Positions 16,396-25,152 of a stretch of 64,000 nt of DNA are shown one piece after another (the first letter of the stretch is position 1; the number at the start of each line of letters is the position of its first letter). The stretch spans positions 1 to 64,000 of the forward strand of contig NZ_JACIFH010000001.1 in the NCBI RefSeq assembly GCF_014197265.1, in the 5' to 3' direction. Both the position numbers and the translations under genes were made by a program. This DNA is from Microbacterium invictum (GTDB lineage Bacteria; Actinomycetota; Actinomycetes; Actinomycetales; Microbacteriaceae). The notes beneath the pieces were generated by a model. The model was not told the origin of the DNA and did not search any database. It saw only the letters and a list, made by a program, of their open reading frames with translations.

Positions 16396-18075
16396 CTATG
16401 CCCGATGCTCGCGGTAGTAGTCCAGCAGCGCGCGGGTGGAGGCATCCTGCGCGGCCACGGCATCGGCATCCCCCTCGATGGCGGGGGCGATCTGCAGCGC
16501 CAGCTGCTTGCCCAGCTCCACACCCCACTGATCGAACGAGTTGATGCCCCAGATCACGCCCTGCGTGAAGGTGATGTGCTCGTACAGCGCGACCAGCTGC
16601 CCCAGCACGGAAGGTGTCAGCGCCGGTGCGAAGATCGATGTCGTCGGGCGGTTGCCGGCGAACGTGCGTGCCGCCACGAGCGGTCCGGTGGTTCCCTCAG
16701 CCTCGACCTCTGCGGCGGTCTTGCCGAACGCGAGCGCCTTGGTCTGCGCAAGGAAGTTCGCCAGGAACAGGCCGTGCACGTCCCGCCCGTCGTCGGCCAG
16801 CGGGTACGCCGGATTCACGAACGCGATGAAGTCGGCCGGGATCAGCCGCGTGCCCTGGTGGATCAGCTGGTAGAACGCGTGCTGGCCGTTCGTTCCCGGT
16901 TCGCCCCAGAAGATCTCACCGGTGTCGGAGGTGACCGGCGACCCGTCCCACCGCACCGACTTGCCGTTGGACTCCATCGTCAGCTGCTGCAGATACGCCG
17001 CGAAGCGCGAGAGCTGCTGCGCGTACGGCAGCACCGCGTGCGACTGGGCGCCGAGGAAGTTCGTGTACCAGACGTTCAGCAGCCCCATCAGCACCGGCAC
17101 GTTCCGTGCCAGAGGGGTGGATGCCACGTGCTCGTCGACCGCGTGGAATCCGGCGAGCAGTTCGCGGAACGTGTCCGGCCCGAGTTCGATCATCAGCGAC
17201 AGTCCGATCGCCGAGTCGACGGAGTAGCGGCCGCCGACCCAGTCCCAGAACCCGAACGCGTTGGCGGTGTCGATGCCGAACGCGGCGACCTTGTCGAGCG
17301 CGGTCGAGACGGCGGCGAAATGGTGGGCGACGGCGTCTGTCCTGGCTGCGTCCGACCCGTCGATCGCGCCCGCGGCGGCCAGTCCCGCCCACAGCCAGTC
17401 ACGCGCGAGCCGCGCGTTGGTGAGGGTCTCGAGCGTCGTGAAGGTCTTCGACGCGACGATGAACAGCGTCGTCTCAGGGTCGAGGTCCTTGGTCTTGTGG
17501 GCCAGATCGAACGGATCGATGTTCGACACGAACCGCGCCTGGATGCCGGCCGTCGCATACGGCTCGAGCGCCGCCGAGATCATCACCGGCCCGAGGTCCG
17601 ACCCGCCGATGCCGATGTTGACGACGTGCGTGACCTTCTTGCCGGTCACCCCGACCCAGTCGCCCGAGCGCACCCGCTCGGCGAACACGGTCATCGCGTC
17701 GAGCACCCCCTGCACGTCGGCGTCGATGTCCTGCCCGTCGACGACGAGCGCCGGCTGTGCGCCGGCCGGACGGCGCAGCGCGGTGTGCAGCACGGCACGG
17801 TCTTCGGTGGCGTTGATGTGCGCGCCGGCCAGCATTGCGGCGTAGCGCCTGGCGACGCCGGTCTGCTCGGCGAGCTTCACGAGCGAGGCGAGGATGCCGT
17901 CGTCCACGAGATTCTTCGACAGGTCCACGCGCAGGTCGGCGAGGTCGAACGTCAACCGCTCGACCCGATCCGGGTCGGCGGCGAACCAGCCCCGCAGGTC
18001 GGGCGTGAAGTCTTGCGAACGGGCGTCGAGTTCGGCCCAGGCGGACGTGGCGGTGGCATCGATGGGAGTGGTCAC
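16396..18075 (-). CDS. pgi: Glucose-6-phosphate isomerase
   Basis: A 559-residue glycolytic enzyme interconverting glucose 6-phosphate and fructose 6-phosphate. Sugar-phosphate and catalytic motifs are present: [50 protein letters not shown], the signature [19 protein letters not shown] (catalytic Glu/His region), and [13 protein letters not shown] near the C-terminus. The length fits the bacterial family. I chose the GTG at 18075, giving MTTPIDATA, because TAGTTT ends 7 bases upstream (leaderless type). The GTG two codons earlier is only one base from that hexamer. A long inverted repeat lies about 50 bases upstream of the start. Confidence 0.95.
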   Translation of the reverse strand: MTTPIDATATSAWAELDARSQDFTPDLRGWFAADPDRVERLTFDLADLRVDLSKNLVDDGILASLVKLAEQTGVARRYAAMLAGAHINATEDRAVLHTALRRPAGAQPALVVDGQDIDADVQGVLDAMTVFAERVRSGDWVGVTGKKVTHVVNIGIGGSDLGPVMISAALEPYATAGIQARFVSNIDPFDLAHKTKDLDPETTLFIVASKTFTTLETLTNARLARDWLWAGLAAAGAIDGSDAARTDAVAHHFAAVSTALDKVAAFGIDTANAFGFWDWVGGRYSVDSAIGLSLMIELGPDTFRELLAGFHAVDEHVASTPLARNVPVLMGLLNVWYTNFLGAQSHAVLPYAQQLSRFAAYLQQLTMESNGKSVRWDGSPVTSDTGEIFWGEPGTNGQHAFYQLIHQGTRLIPADFIAFVNPAYPLADDGRDVHGLFLANFLAQTKALAFGKTAAEVEAEGTTGPLVAARTFAGNRPTTSIFAPALTPSVLGQLVALYEHITFTQGVIWGINSFDQWGVELGKQLALQIAPAIEGDADAVAAQDASTRALLDYYREHRA

Positions 18076-18121
18076 GGTCACCAAACTACTCGTCCGGGCC
18101 GAATGGCCGGGCGCTCTTGAA

Positions 18122-18173
18122 AGTTGGCGCTCCCGTCGGGTATTCGCGGAAACACCCGACGGGAGCGCCAACT
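18122..18173. repeat. 20-bp perfect inverted repeat upstream of pgi
   Basis: Two perfect 20-base arms at 18122-18141 and 18154-18173 (AGTTGGCGCTCCCGTCGGGT and its complement) flank a 12-base loop. There is no T-run. A second small palindrome (18193-18211, arms CGAGTTG/CAACTCG) reuses the same GTTGGCGC/GCGCCAAC core. This looks like an interspersed palindromic element (REP/BIME-like) more than a simple terminator. Confidence 0.75.
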
Positions 18174-18264
18174 CAGGATCGGTCTGCGTGTCCGAGTTGT
18201 GCGCCAACTCGAGATCCCCCAGCGCGGCGGGTCGGCCGAGCGGATCGTGGGGAGGGATGCCGGA

Positions 18265-18291
18265 AGGCTCCCGGCGCAGGTCCGGGAGCCT
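18265..18291 (-). terminator. Terminator after the DUF4097 gene
   Basis: A perfect 10-bp stem (AGGCTCCCGG/CCGGGAGCCT) with a 7-base loop starts 11 bases beyond the 3' end of the minus-strand DUF4097 gene and is followed by a short pyrimidine run. It is a good candidate intrinsic terminator for the kinase/regulator/DUF4097 operon. Confidence 0.6.
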
Positions 18292-18302
18292 TTCGGTGGT
18301 GC

Positions 18303-19157
18303 TCAGCGCGCGGGGCGCAGGTCGATCGACCCGGCCGACACCGACGCGGTGATGGTGTTGCGTGAGCTGCTCGACGTGTCGAGGTCGTGGGTGAGGTCTC
18401 CGGCCGACACGTCCTGGTCCAGGTTGTAGGTCTGGTCGGGGATGGTGAGCACCATGCGCCCGGCGCTCACGTCCAGGTCGAGGGCCGTCACCGGACCGCG
18501 CAGTTCACCGTCCATCGAGCCGGCGCTGATGCTCAGTGTGGCGGTGTCGACCTCGTCGAGGTCGAGCGAGGCGCGGCCGGCCGAGATCTCGGCATCCACG
18601 TGCTCCGCCACTCCGGTGATGTCCATCGCCCCGGCACCGAGGTCGAGCTCGAGCTCGCGATAGGTGCCGTCGGCCGTGATCGAACCGGCGCCGAGGTCGA
18701 ACGAGGCGTCCAGAGGTGTGTCCTCGTAACGGTCGGGCAGGGTCAGTACGACGCGCTCGTCATCGCCCCACCAGTTCCAGCCGCCCCACCACGGGCGGGT
18801 CGAGTGGACCCGAAGGGTGTCGCCGTCGCGGTCGAGCCGCCAGGCCGACGATCCCGATCCGCCGGTGACCTCGAGGCTCGCTTCGTCACCGCCGTAGGCG
18901 AGGCGGAAGCCGGCCGCGTCCACGTCGATGTCGAGTTCGGTGATGCCGGTCGCGTCGGCGGTCAGCGTGCCGGTGCTCACCGCCGCCGCGCGGATCGCGG
19001 AGAAGGCCGCGGTCGTGATCGCGCCCAGGATCAGCACGGCACCGAGGCAGATCGCGAGGATCGCGATGACCCGTGAGGTCGAGCGCGGCTGCGGCGGCTG
19101 CGGCGCGTAGCCGCCTGTCGGGGGGACCGGGGGCGGGGGAGTGATCGTGGTGCTCAT
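18303..19157 (-). CDS. DUF4097-family beta-strand-repeat membrane-anchored protein
   Basis: A 284-residue protein. A cytosolic Pro-rich N-terminus ([18 protein letters not shown]) is followed by one membrane helix (about 28-55) and a long outer domain of repeated short beta strands with Asp/Gly/Ala turns ([34 protein letters not shown]). This is the DUF4097 beta-helix-like pattern also seen in LiaG-type proteins. The start lies 1 base after the upstream response-regulator stop, so it is co-transcribed with that two-component system. It is probably an envelope-stress effector or sensor accessory. A terminator hairpin follows. Confidence 0.8.
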   Translation of the reverse strand: MSTTITPPPPVPPTGGYAPQPPQPRSTSRVIAILAICLGAVLILGAITTAAFSAIRAAAVSTGTLTADATGITELDIDVDAAGFRLAYGGDEASLEVTGGSGSSAWRLDRDGDTLRVHSTRPWWGGWNWWGDDERVVLTLPDRYEDTPLDASFDLGAGSITADGTYRELELDLGAGAMDITGVAEHVDAEISAGRASLDLDEVDTATLSISAGSMDGELRGPVTALDLDVSAGRMVLTIPDQTYNLDQDVSAGDLTHDLDTSSSSRNTITASVSAGSIDLRPAR

Positions 19158-19158
19158 G

Positions 19159-19830
19159 TCAGGCTCCGTTCTGCGGCTGGGCGCCGCCGTGTTCGAGGTG
19201 GACCAGCGCTGCGAGGACGCGCCGGTTGCCGTGCTCGTCCTGTTCGAGGTCGAGCTTCTGGAAGAGGGATGTGATGTGCTTCTCGACGCTGGCCTCCGAG
19301 ACGAACAGCGCCTGGGCGATCGCCTGGTTGCTCTTGCCCTCGGCGATCAGGGCGAGCACCGTGCGCTCGCGGTCGGTGAGCCGCGCCATGCGCTCGTCGC
19401 GGGAGCGCCGCATCAGCAGCTGGGCCACGACCTCGGGGTCGAGGACAGTTGCCCCCGCCCCGATCCGCTCGATCGACTCGAGGAACTCGCGGACATCGGC
19501 GACCCGGTCCTTGAGCAGGTAGCCCAGGGCGGCGCCGTGCGACGTGATGAGGTCGCTGGCGTACCGCTCCTCGACGTACTGGCTGAGCACCAGCACCGGC
19601 AGGGCCGGGTTCGCCGCCCGCAGGGTGAGCGCCGCGCGGATGCCCTCGTCGGTGAACGTCGGGGGCAGTCGCACATCGAGGATGCACAGATCGGGAGTGG
19701 CGGATGCCACGGTGTCCACGAGATCGTGGGCGTCGGGCAGGGCCGCGACCACGTCGTGGCCGGCATCGGCGAGCACGCGGACGAGGCCTTCGCGCAGCAG
19801 GGCGGAGTCTTCGCAGATCAGGATGCGCAC
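19159..19830 (-). CDS. LuxR/NarL-family response regulator
   Basis: A 223-residue response regulator. The receiver domain (about 1-120) has the acidic pair Glu7-Asp8, phospho-acceptor Asp52 in CILDVRLP and conserved Lys107 in YLLKDRV. The LuxR-type HTH (about 150-210) contains LTDRERTVLALIAEGKSNQA and SEASVEKHITSLFQKL. The GTG start overlaps the end of the kinase gene by 13 bases, so the pair is translationally coupled. With its NarL-type kinase and the DUF4097 product the set resembles LiaRS/VraSR-like envelope-stress systems. The target genes are unknown, and autoregulation of this operon is the simplest guess. Confidence 0.9.
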   Translation of the reverse strand: MRILICEDSALLREGLVRVLADAGHDVVAALPDAHDLVDTVASATPDLCILDVRLPPTFTDEGIRAALTLRAANPALPVLVLSQYVEERYASDLITSHGAALGYLLKDRVADVREFLESIERIGAGATVLDPEVVAQLLMRRSRDERMARLTDRERTVLALIAEGKSNQAIAQALFVSEASVEKHITSLFQKLDLEQDEHGNRRVLAALVHLEHGGAQPQNGA

Positions 19831-21080
19831 GGGACGCTCACCTCCAGGGCGGTCGGGCCGCCGGTGGGGCTGTCGATGCGGGCGGTGCCGCCGGCGGCGG
19901 CCACGCGGTTCACGATGCCGTCGAGGCCACCGCCGGGCAGCACCCGCGCGCCGCCCATGCCGTTGTCCTCGACGCGGGCCCACAGGGTGCCGTCGTCGCG
20001 GCGGCGCACGACCACGCGGGCTTCCGAGCCACGGGAGTGCTTGGCCGCGTTGGTGAGCGACTCGGCGATCGCGAAGTACACGGCCGCTTCGGCCGTCGAG
20101 CTGCACCGGCCGTCGAGACGCACGTCCAGCTGCACCGGGATGGGCGAGCGGGCCGCGAGCGCCGAGAGTGCGGCATCCAGCCCCCGATCGTCCAGCACAG
20201 AGGCGTGGATGCCGCGGGCGAGCTGCCGCAGTTCGGTGATGGCGGCCTTTGTCGAGGTGTGCGCCTCGTCGATGAGTTCTTTGGCGGCGGCAGGGTCGCT
20301 GTCGATCTTCTGCTGGGCCAGGCCCAGGGTCATGCCGACCGAGACCAGCCGCGGCTGGACGCCGTCGTGGAGGTCGCGCTCGATGCGGGTGCGCTCGACT
20401 TCGCTGGCGCGGACGGCGCCTTCGCGCTGCACACCGGCGGTGCGGGCCTGCTCGGCGAGGATCGCCTCGCGGGAGGGCACCAGGATCGACCGGGTGAGCA
20501 CCGCGTGCAGCGGGGCGATGCCGACGAGGATGGCGGCCGACACGAGGAGCCCGATGATGCCGACGATCACGGCCCACTCCGTGCCGATCACGATGCCGGT
20601 CCCCGGGAACCGGGTCACGTCGGCACCGGAGAGCGGTGTGAACAGCATGCCGATACTGCGCACGAACCAGGTGATGGAGGGCAGGACGATCAGGCCCAGC
20701 ACCGTGGCGATGGCCGCGCTGGCGATGCCTCGCCACATCGGGCCGTCGATGAACTGCTGCCAGAGCGTGCGCAGCCAGCCGCCGAAGCCGGGCCGGCCGC
20801 TGCGGCGCGGTCGCAGCGCCGGTAGTCCGCAGTTGTACAGGCCGTCCACGCGTTCGTACTCGAGCCAGCCGGCCGCGTAGAGCACGTAGACGAACGCGAT
20901 CAGGAAGAGCGCGCCGATGCCGATGACCAGAAGGAGGCTGAGGCCGACGCTGAGCAGGACGGTGAGCATCGTGAACACGCCGGTGCCGACGATGCCCATG
21001 GCGGCGAGCTGGGCGATGGCACCGAGGTGGGTCAGGATGCCGATGCGCTGCCGCACGGGAGGGGGAGCTGTCGAAGTCAT
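19818..21080 (-). CDS. NarL-type sensor histidine kinase
   Basis: A 420-residue membrane kinase. The N-terminal half has about four hydrophobic segments (around 25-70 and 118-200) with no large extracytoplasmic domain, suggesting intramembrane sensing. The HisKA_3 box EVERTRIERDLHDGVQPR places the phospho-acceptor at His238. The HATPase domain shows SLTNAAKHS (N-box), VEDNGMGG (G1) and GGGLDGIVNRVAAAGG (G2). It phosphorylates the adjacent LuxR-type regulator. The ATG is 6 bases after TACCTT (leaderless type), which places the operon promoter immediately upstream. The sensory module is of the kind common in LiaS/DesK-like kinases. Confidence 0.88.
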   Translation of the reverse strand: MTSTAPPPVRQRIGILTHLGAIAQLAAMGIVGTGVFTMLTVLLSVGLSLLLVIGIGALFLIAFVYVLYAAGWLEYERVDGLYNCGLPALRPRRSGRPGFGGWLRTLWQQFIDGPMWRGIASAAIATVLGLIVLPSITWFVRSIGMLFTPLSGADVTRFPGTGIVIGTEWAVIVGIIGLLVSAAILVGIAPLHAVLTRSILVPSREAILAEQARTAGVQREGAVRASEVERTRIERDLHDGVQPRLVSVGMTLGLAQQKIDSDPAAAKELIDEAHTSTKAAITELRQLARGIHASVLDDRGLDAALSALAARSPIPVQLDVRLDGRCSSTAEAAVYFAIAESLTNAAKHSRGSEARVVVRRRDDGTLWARVEDNGMGGARVLPGGGLDGIVNRVAAAGGTARIDSPTGGPTALEVSVPCAS

Positions 21081-21221
21081 GACACCAAGGTATGGCGGGG
21101 CGTCGCGCGTGACACCAGAGCCACCCGGAGACCTGGCTTCGGGTTAACCCGAAACCGGCGTGGTCGCCCCCGGCGGACGCTTGCCCGGCCCGCCGGCGCC
21201 CCCGCCTGGAAGGATGGCGGG

Positions 21222-22037
21222 GTGACCACCACCGCTGACATCCGCCTGATCGCCGTCGACATGGACGGCACGCTCCTCGAACCCTCGGGCGCGATCCCCG
21301 CGACCCTGTGGCCGCTGCTCGAGCGGCTGCACGCGCGCGGCATCGCCTTCGCGCCCGCGAGCGGGCGGCAGTTGAGCACCCTGCAGCGCATGTTCTCCGG
21401 TGTCGCGTGCGAACTGGACTACATCGCCGAGAACGGCGCGTACGTGGTGCGGGACGGTGCCGAGGTCAGCTCGGATGCCATGGACCCGAAGGACGTGGCA
21501 TCCATCATCACCCGCGTGCGCGAGCTCGTCGCCGACGGCACCCTCCGCGCCGGGGTCGTGCTGTGCGGCAAGCGGTCGGCCTACATCGAGGGCGCCGATC
21601 CCGAGTTCGTGGCCGAGACCGAGAAGTACTACGCGGCGCTGGAGGCGGTCGAGGACCTCACCGCGGTCGACGACCAGTTCCTCAAGATCGCGATCTACGA
21701 CTTCGACGGCGGCGAGACCCACACCGCGCGCCACCTCGCCGACCTGCGGGAGACCTTCCAGGTCGTCGTGTCGGGACAGCACTGGGTCGACGTCATGAAC
21801 CAGAGCGTGAACAAGGGCGTGGCGCTGCGCCGGCTGCAGGAGGCGATGGGTGTGACCACGGCGCAGACGGCCGCCTTCGGCGACTACCTCAACGACCTCG
21901 AGATGCTGCAGGCCGCCGACTGGTCGTACGCGATGGCCGACGCCCACCCCGATGTCGCCGCGGTCGCCCGCTTCCGGGCGCCGTCGAACGCCGATCAGGG
22001 CGTCATCTCGACGATCGAGTCGCTGCTGTCGGCGTAG
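21222..22037 (+). CDS. HAD-superfamily (Cof-type, IIB) phosphatase
   Basis: A 271-residue HAD hydrolase of the Cof/subclass IIB type. Motif I is AVDMDGTLL (nucleophile Asp and acid/base Asp), motif II lies in FAPASGRQ, motif III is the Lys of NKGVALRRL, and motif IV is GDYLNDLEML. The C2B cap lies between motifs II and III. Substrates of this subclass are sugar phosphates, pyridoxal phosphate or flavin mononucleotide; none can be chosen here. The GTG start follows AAGGAT by 6 bases. Its TAG stop is the first triplet of TAGCCT, the apparent -10 of the following aldo/keto reductase gene. Confidence 0.88.
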   Translation: MTTTADIRLIAVDMDGTLLEPSGAIPATLWPLLERLHARGIAFAPASGRQLSTLQRMFSGVACELDYIAENGAYVVRDGAEVSSDAMDPKDVASIITRVRELVADGTLRAGVVLCGKRSAYIEGADPEFVAETEKYYAALEAVEDLTAVDDQFLKIAIYDFDGGETHTARHLADLRETFQVVVSGQHWVDVMNQSVNKGVALRRLQEAMGVTTAQTAAFGDYLNDLEMLQAADWSYAMADAHPDVAAVARFRAPSNADQGVISTIESLLSA

Positions 22038-22046
22038 CCTGGGGCC

Positions 22047-22877
22047 ATGGTCACCATTCCCACGGTCACGCTCAACGACGGCTCCGAGTTCGCCGCCCTC
22101 GGTCTCGGCACCTACAATCTGCGCGGTGCGGAAGGCGTCGACGCGATCGTGGCCGCCGTCGACAGCGGCTACCGAGTCATCGACACCGCCGTCAACTACG
22201 AGAACGAGGCCGAAGTGGGCGAGGCGGTGCGGCGCACCGGCATCCGGGATCAGCTCATCGTCACCACCAAGGTGCCCGGCCGGGACCACGGATTCGACGA
22301 AACGGTACGCAGCGCGCAGGGGTCGCTGCAGCGGCTCGGGCTCGAGAAGATCGATCTCTACCTGATCCACTGGCCGAACCCCTCGGTCGGCAAGTACGTC
22401 GAGACGTTCCGCGCGATGATCGCGCTGCGCGACGAGGGTCAGGTCGGCTCGGTCGGCGTCTCCAACTTCACCGAGCCCATGCTCGCGCGGCTGATCGACG
22501 AGACCGGGGTCACGCCGGCGGTCAACCAGGTCGAGATGCACCCGTACTTCCCGCAGGCGGCGCTGCGGGCATTCCACACCGAGCGCGGCATCCGCACCGA
22601 GAGCTGGAGCCCGCTCGCGCGCCGCACCGAACTGCTCGCCGAGCAGGTGGTGACCGACATCGCCGCCGCGCACGAGGTCACCCCGACTCAGGTCGTCCTG
22701 CGCTGGCACGTCCAGCTCGGCTCGACGCCGATCCCCAAGTCCGCCGACCCGCAGCGGCAGCGCGAGAACGCCGACGTGTTCGGCTTCTCGTTGACGGATG
22801 CCGAGGTGGCAGCCCTCAGCGGTCTCGAGCGCGGGCGGCTGTGGGACGGCGACCCCGACACCCACGAAGAGATGTGA
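22047..22877 (+). CDS. Aldo/keto reductase
   Basis: A 276-residue NADPH-dependent oxidoreductase with the complete catalytic tetrad: Asp and Tyr in YRVIDTAVNYENE, Lys in IVTTKVPG and His in YLIHWPNP. Cofactor-binding residues appear in PIPKSADPQRQRENADVF. The size fits the 2,5-diketogluconate reductase-like branch. The substrate is unknown. The ATG is 6 bases downstream of TAGCCT, which begins at the HAD gene's TAG stop. It may be expressed both with the HAD gene and independently. A large GC hairpin follows at 22907-22938. Confidence 0.9.
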   Translation: MVTIPTVTLNDGSEFAALGLGTYNLRGAEGVDAIVAAVDSGYRVIDTAVNYENEAEVGEAVRRTGIRDQLIVTTKVPGRDHGFDETVRSAQGSLQRLGLEKIDLYLIHWPNPSVGKYVETFRAMIALRDEGQVGSVGVSNFTEPMLARLIDETGVTPAVNQVEMHPYFPQAALRAFHTERGIRTESWSPLARRTELLAEQVVTDIAAAHEVTPTQVVLRWHVQLGSTPIPKSADPQRQRENADVFGFSLTDAEVAALSGLERGRLWDGDPDTHEEM

Positions 22878-22906
22878 ACCTGCGCGCCATCGCTCGCCGT
22901 GGAGGC

Positions 22907-22938
22907 GGCACCGCCGATCTCATCCTTCCGGCGGTGCC
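22907..22938. terminator. Hairpin after the aldo/keto reductase gene
   Basis: A perfect 9-bp stem (GGCACCGCC/GGCGGTGCC) with a 14-base loop starts 29 bases after the reductase stop and ends 33 bases before the next start. No U-run is present. It is a probable terminator or attenuator. Confidence 0.4.
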
Positions 22939-22971
22939 CCGGCGGTGATCGCCGCAGGTACCGTGGAAGGC

Positions 22972-25065
22972 ATGGCGACCGCTTTCGACTCCCTCGACGA
23001 CTACTACGCACTTCCCCGCATCGAGGGGCTCGCCCTCTCGCCGGACGGCACCCGGGCGGTGCTGACGGTGGCCACGCTGAACAAGGACAAGACCGCCTAT
23101 GAGCGCTCGCTGTGGCAGGTTCCCGTCGAAGGCGAGGGGATGCCGGTGCGACTCACCCGCTCGGCCAAGGGCGAGTCCGGTGCCGCCTTCACCGCCGACG
23201 GCGACGTGCTGTTCATCTCTGCCCGTCCCGACAGCGAAGGTGACGGTGAGGACGACCCGCAGGCGCAGCTGTGGCTGCTGCCTGCCGGTGGCGGCGAGGC
23301 CCGCCCGGTGACCAGGCTGGCGGCAGGTGTGTCCGATGTGGTCACTGCCGAGGCCTCCGATCGAATCGTCATCGGCTCGTCGCTGCTGCCGGCCTCCGAG
23401 TCGATCGAGGACGACGCGCGGCGCCGCGCCGACCGCAAGAAGAAGAAGATCTCGGCGATCCTGCACGAGAGCTACCCCGTCCGGCACTGGGACCACGATC
23501 TCGGCCCCGCCGCGCCGGCGTTCCACGCCCTCGACCTGGGCGGCCTCGCCGACACGATCGAGGTCCTCGCCGCCGAGCCTGCGACCGACGGCGACTCCGG
23601 GTCCGAGGAAGACGCAGAGATCGACACCACCCCTTACCCCGCATCGCTGCCGCGGCCCCGCGCGCTGGTGCGCGGCCGGCAGGCCGATGCCGCCGGGTCG
23701 GCCCTCTCGCCCGACGGGCGCACGTTCGTCGTGTCGCTGCAGACGCCGCAGGGCCGTGACGCCCGGTACCGCCTGGTCGCGATCGACACCGACTCCGGCG
23801 CCGTGACCGAGCTGTTCGACGAGCGCGACACGTACTTCGAGGCGCCCGCGATCAGCCACGACGGCGCCACGATCGCCTACGTGAAGTCGGCCATGGCCAC
23901 CCCGTCCGGACCCGCGGACCAGGAGCTGTGGGTCGCCGGCATCGACGGGTCGAACCCGCGACGTCTCGCGGAGGGCTGGGACCGCTGGCCCACCGGCATC
24001 CACTTCGATCAGGACGACACCGCCCTCATCGTCACCGCCGACCAAGACGGTCGCGGACCGATCTTCCGGGTGCCCGTCGACGGCGGCGCGGTGGAGCAGC
24101 TGACGGACGATGACTTCACCTACACGGACGTCGACGTGCGGCCGTCGGGGGAGCTGGTCGCGCTGCGGACGAACTGGATGACGCCGCCACACGCCGTCCG
24201 CATCGCCCGCGACGGCACCGCCACCTTGCTGACGACGCCGGTCGCGCTGCCCGAGGTGCCGGCCGCCATGACCGAGGTCGAGGCGGCCGCCGCCGACGGC
24301 GCCCGCGTGCGCGGCTGGCTGCTGCTGCCCGAGGGGGCGTCGGCGGAGACTCCCGCACCCTTCCTGCTGTGGATCCACGGCGGCCCGCTGAGCAGTTGGA
24401 ACGCGTGGAGCTGGCGCTGGAACCCGCAGCTGGCCGTCGCCCGCGGCTACGCGGTGCTGCTGCCCGACCCGGCGCTGTCGACCGGGTACGGGCTCGAGTT
24501 CATCGCCCGCGGCTGGAACGCCTGGGGCGCTGCGCCCTACACCGACCTGCTGTCGATCACGGATGCCGTGGTGTCCCGCCCCGACATCGATCAGACGCGC
24601 ACCGCGGCGATGGGCGGTTCGTTCGGCGGGTACATGGCGAACTGGGTCGCCGGGCACACCGATCGGTTCCGTGGCATCGTGACGCACGCGAGTCTGTGGG
24701 CGCTCGACCAGTTCAGCGGCACGACCGATCACGCCGGGTACTGGAAGCAGATCTTCACGCCTGAGGCGATGCTCGAGAATTCGCCGCACCGGTTCGTCGA
24801 AGACTTCGTCACGCCGATGCTCGTCATCCACGGCGACCGCGACTACCGCGTGCCGATCGGCGAGAGCCTGCGGCTGTGGGCGGAGCTCAACGAGCACTAC
24901 GCCGCGGACGACGGGTCGAGCCCGCACCGGTTCCTCTACTACCCCGACGAGAACCACTGGGTGCTCGCCCCGCAGCACGCGAAGCTCTGGTACGAGACGG
25001 TCTTCGCGTTCCTCGACGAGCGGGTGCGGGGGGCGGAGTTCGCCCGGCCCGGGCTGCTCGGCTGA
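22972..25065 (+). CDS. S9 family (acylaminoacyl-peptidase/prolyl oligopeptidase-like) peptidase
   Basis: A 697-residue serine peptidase. The N-terminal beta-propeller has WD/TolB-like repeats such as LALSPDGTRAVLTV and LSPDGRTFVVSLQTPQG. The C-terminal alpha/beta-hydrolase domain (about 420-690) has oxyanion-region LLWIHGGPLSSW, nucleophile Ser550 in GGSFGGYMANW, the Asp in HGDRDYRVPIGES and the His in DENHWVL. It is likely a cytosolic oligopeptidase, since no signal peptide is seen. The ATG is 7 bases after TACCGT (leaderless type). A convergent rimK-like gene follows beyond a hairpin. Confidence 0.9.
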   Translation: MATAFDSLDDYYALPRIEGLALSPDGTRAVLTVATLNKDKTAYERSLWQVPVEGEGMPVRLTRSAKGESGAAFTADGDVLFISARPDSEGDGEDDPQAQLWLLPAGGGEARPVTRLAAGVSDVVTAEASDRIVIGSSLLPASESIEDDARRRADRKKKKISAILHESYPVRHWDHDLGPAAPAFHALDLGGLADTIEVLAAEPATDGDSGSEEDAEIDTTPYPASLPRPRALVRGRQADAAGSALSPDGRTFVVSLQTPQGRDARYRLVAIDTDSGAVTELFDERDTYFEAPAISHDGATIAYVKSAMATPSGPADQELWVAGIDGSNPRRLAEGWDRWPTGIHFDQDDTALIVTADQDGRGPIFRVPVDGGAVEQLTDDDFTYTDVDVRPSGELVALRTNWMTPPHAVRIARDGTATLLTTPVALPEVPAAMTEVEAAAADGARVRGWLLLPEGASAETPAPFLLWIHGGPLSSWNAWSWRWNPQLAVARGYAVLLPDPALSTGYGLEFIARGWNAWGAAPYTDLLSITDAVVSRPDIDQTRTAAMGGSFGGYMANWVAGHTDRFRGIVTHASLWALDQFSGTTDHAGYWKQIFTPEAMLENSPHRFVEDFVTPMLVIHGDRDYRVPIGESLRLWAELNEHYAADDGSSPHRFLYYPDENHWVLAPQHAKLWYETVFAFLDERVRGAEFARPGLLG

Positions 25066-25095
25066 GCTGCACGCCGGGATGTCACCGGCGGGGGT

Positions 25096-25136
25096 GCGCG
25101 GTCTGCCACGATGCGACCGGCGCGGGCAGGCCGCGC
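25096..25136. terminator. Hairpin between convergent S9 peptidase and rimK genes
   Basis: Twelve-base arms GCGCGGTCTGCC and GGCAGGCCGCGC pair with a single G-U wobble around a 17-base loop, midway between the two convergent stops. It is a likely bidirectional GC-rich terminator. Confidence 0.5.
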
Positions 25137-25152
25137 GACCTCGGTCGGCGCC

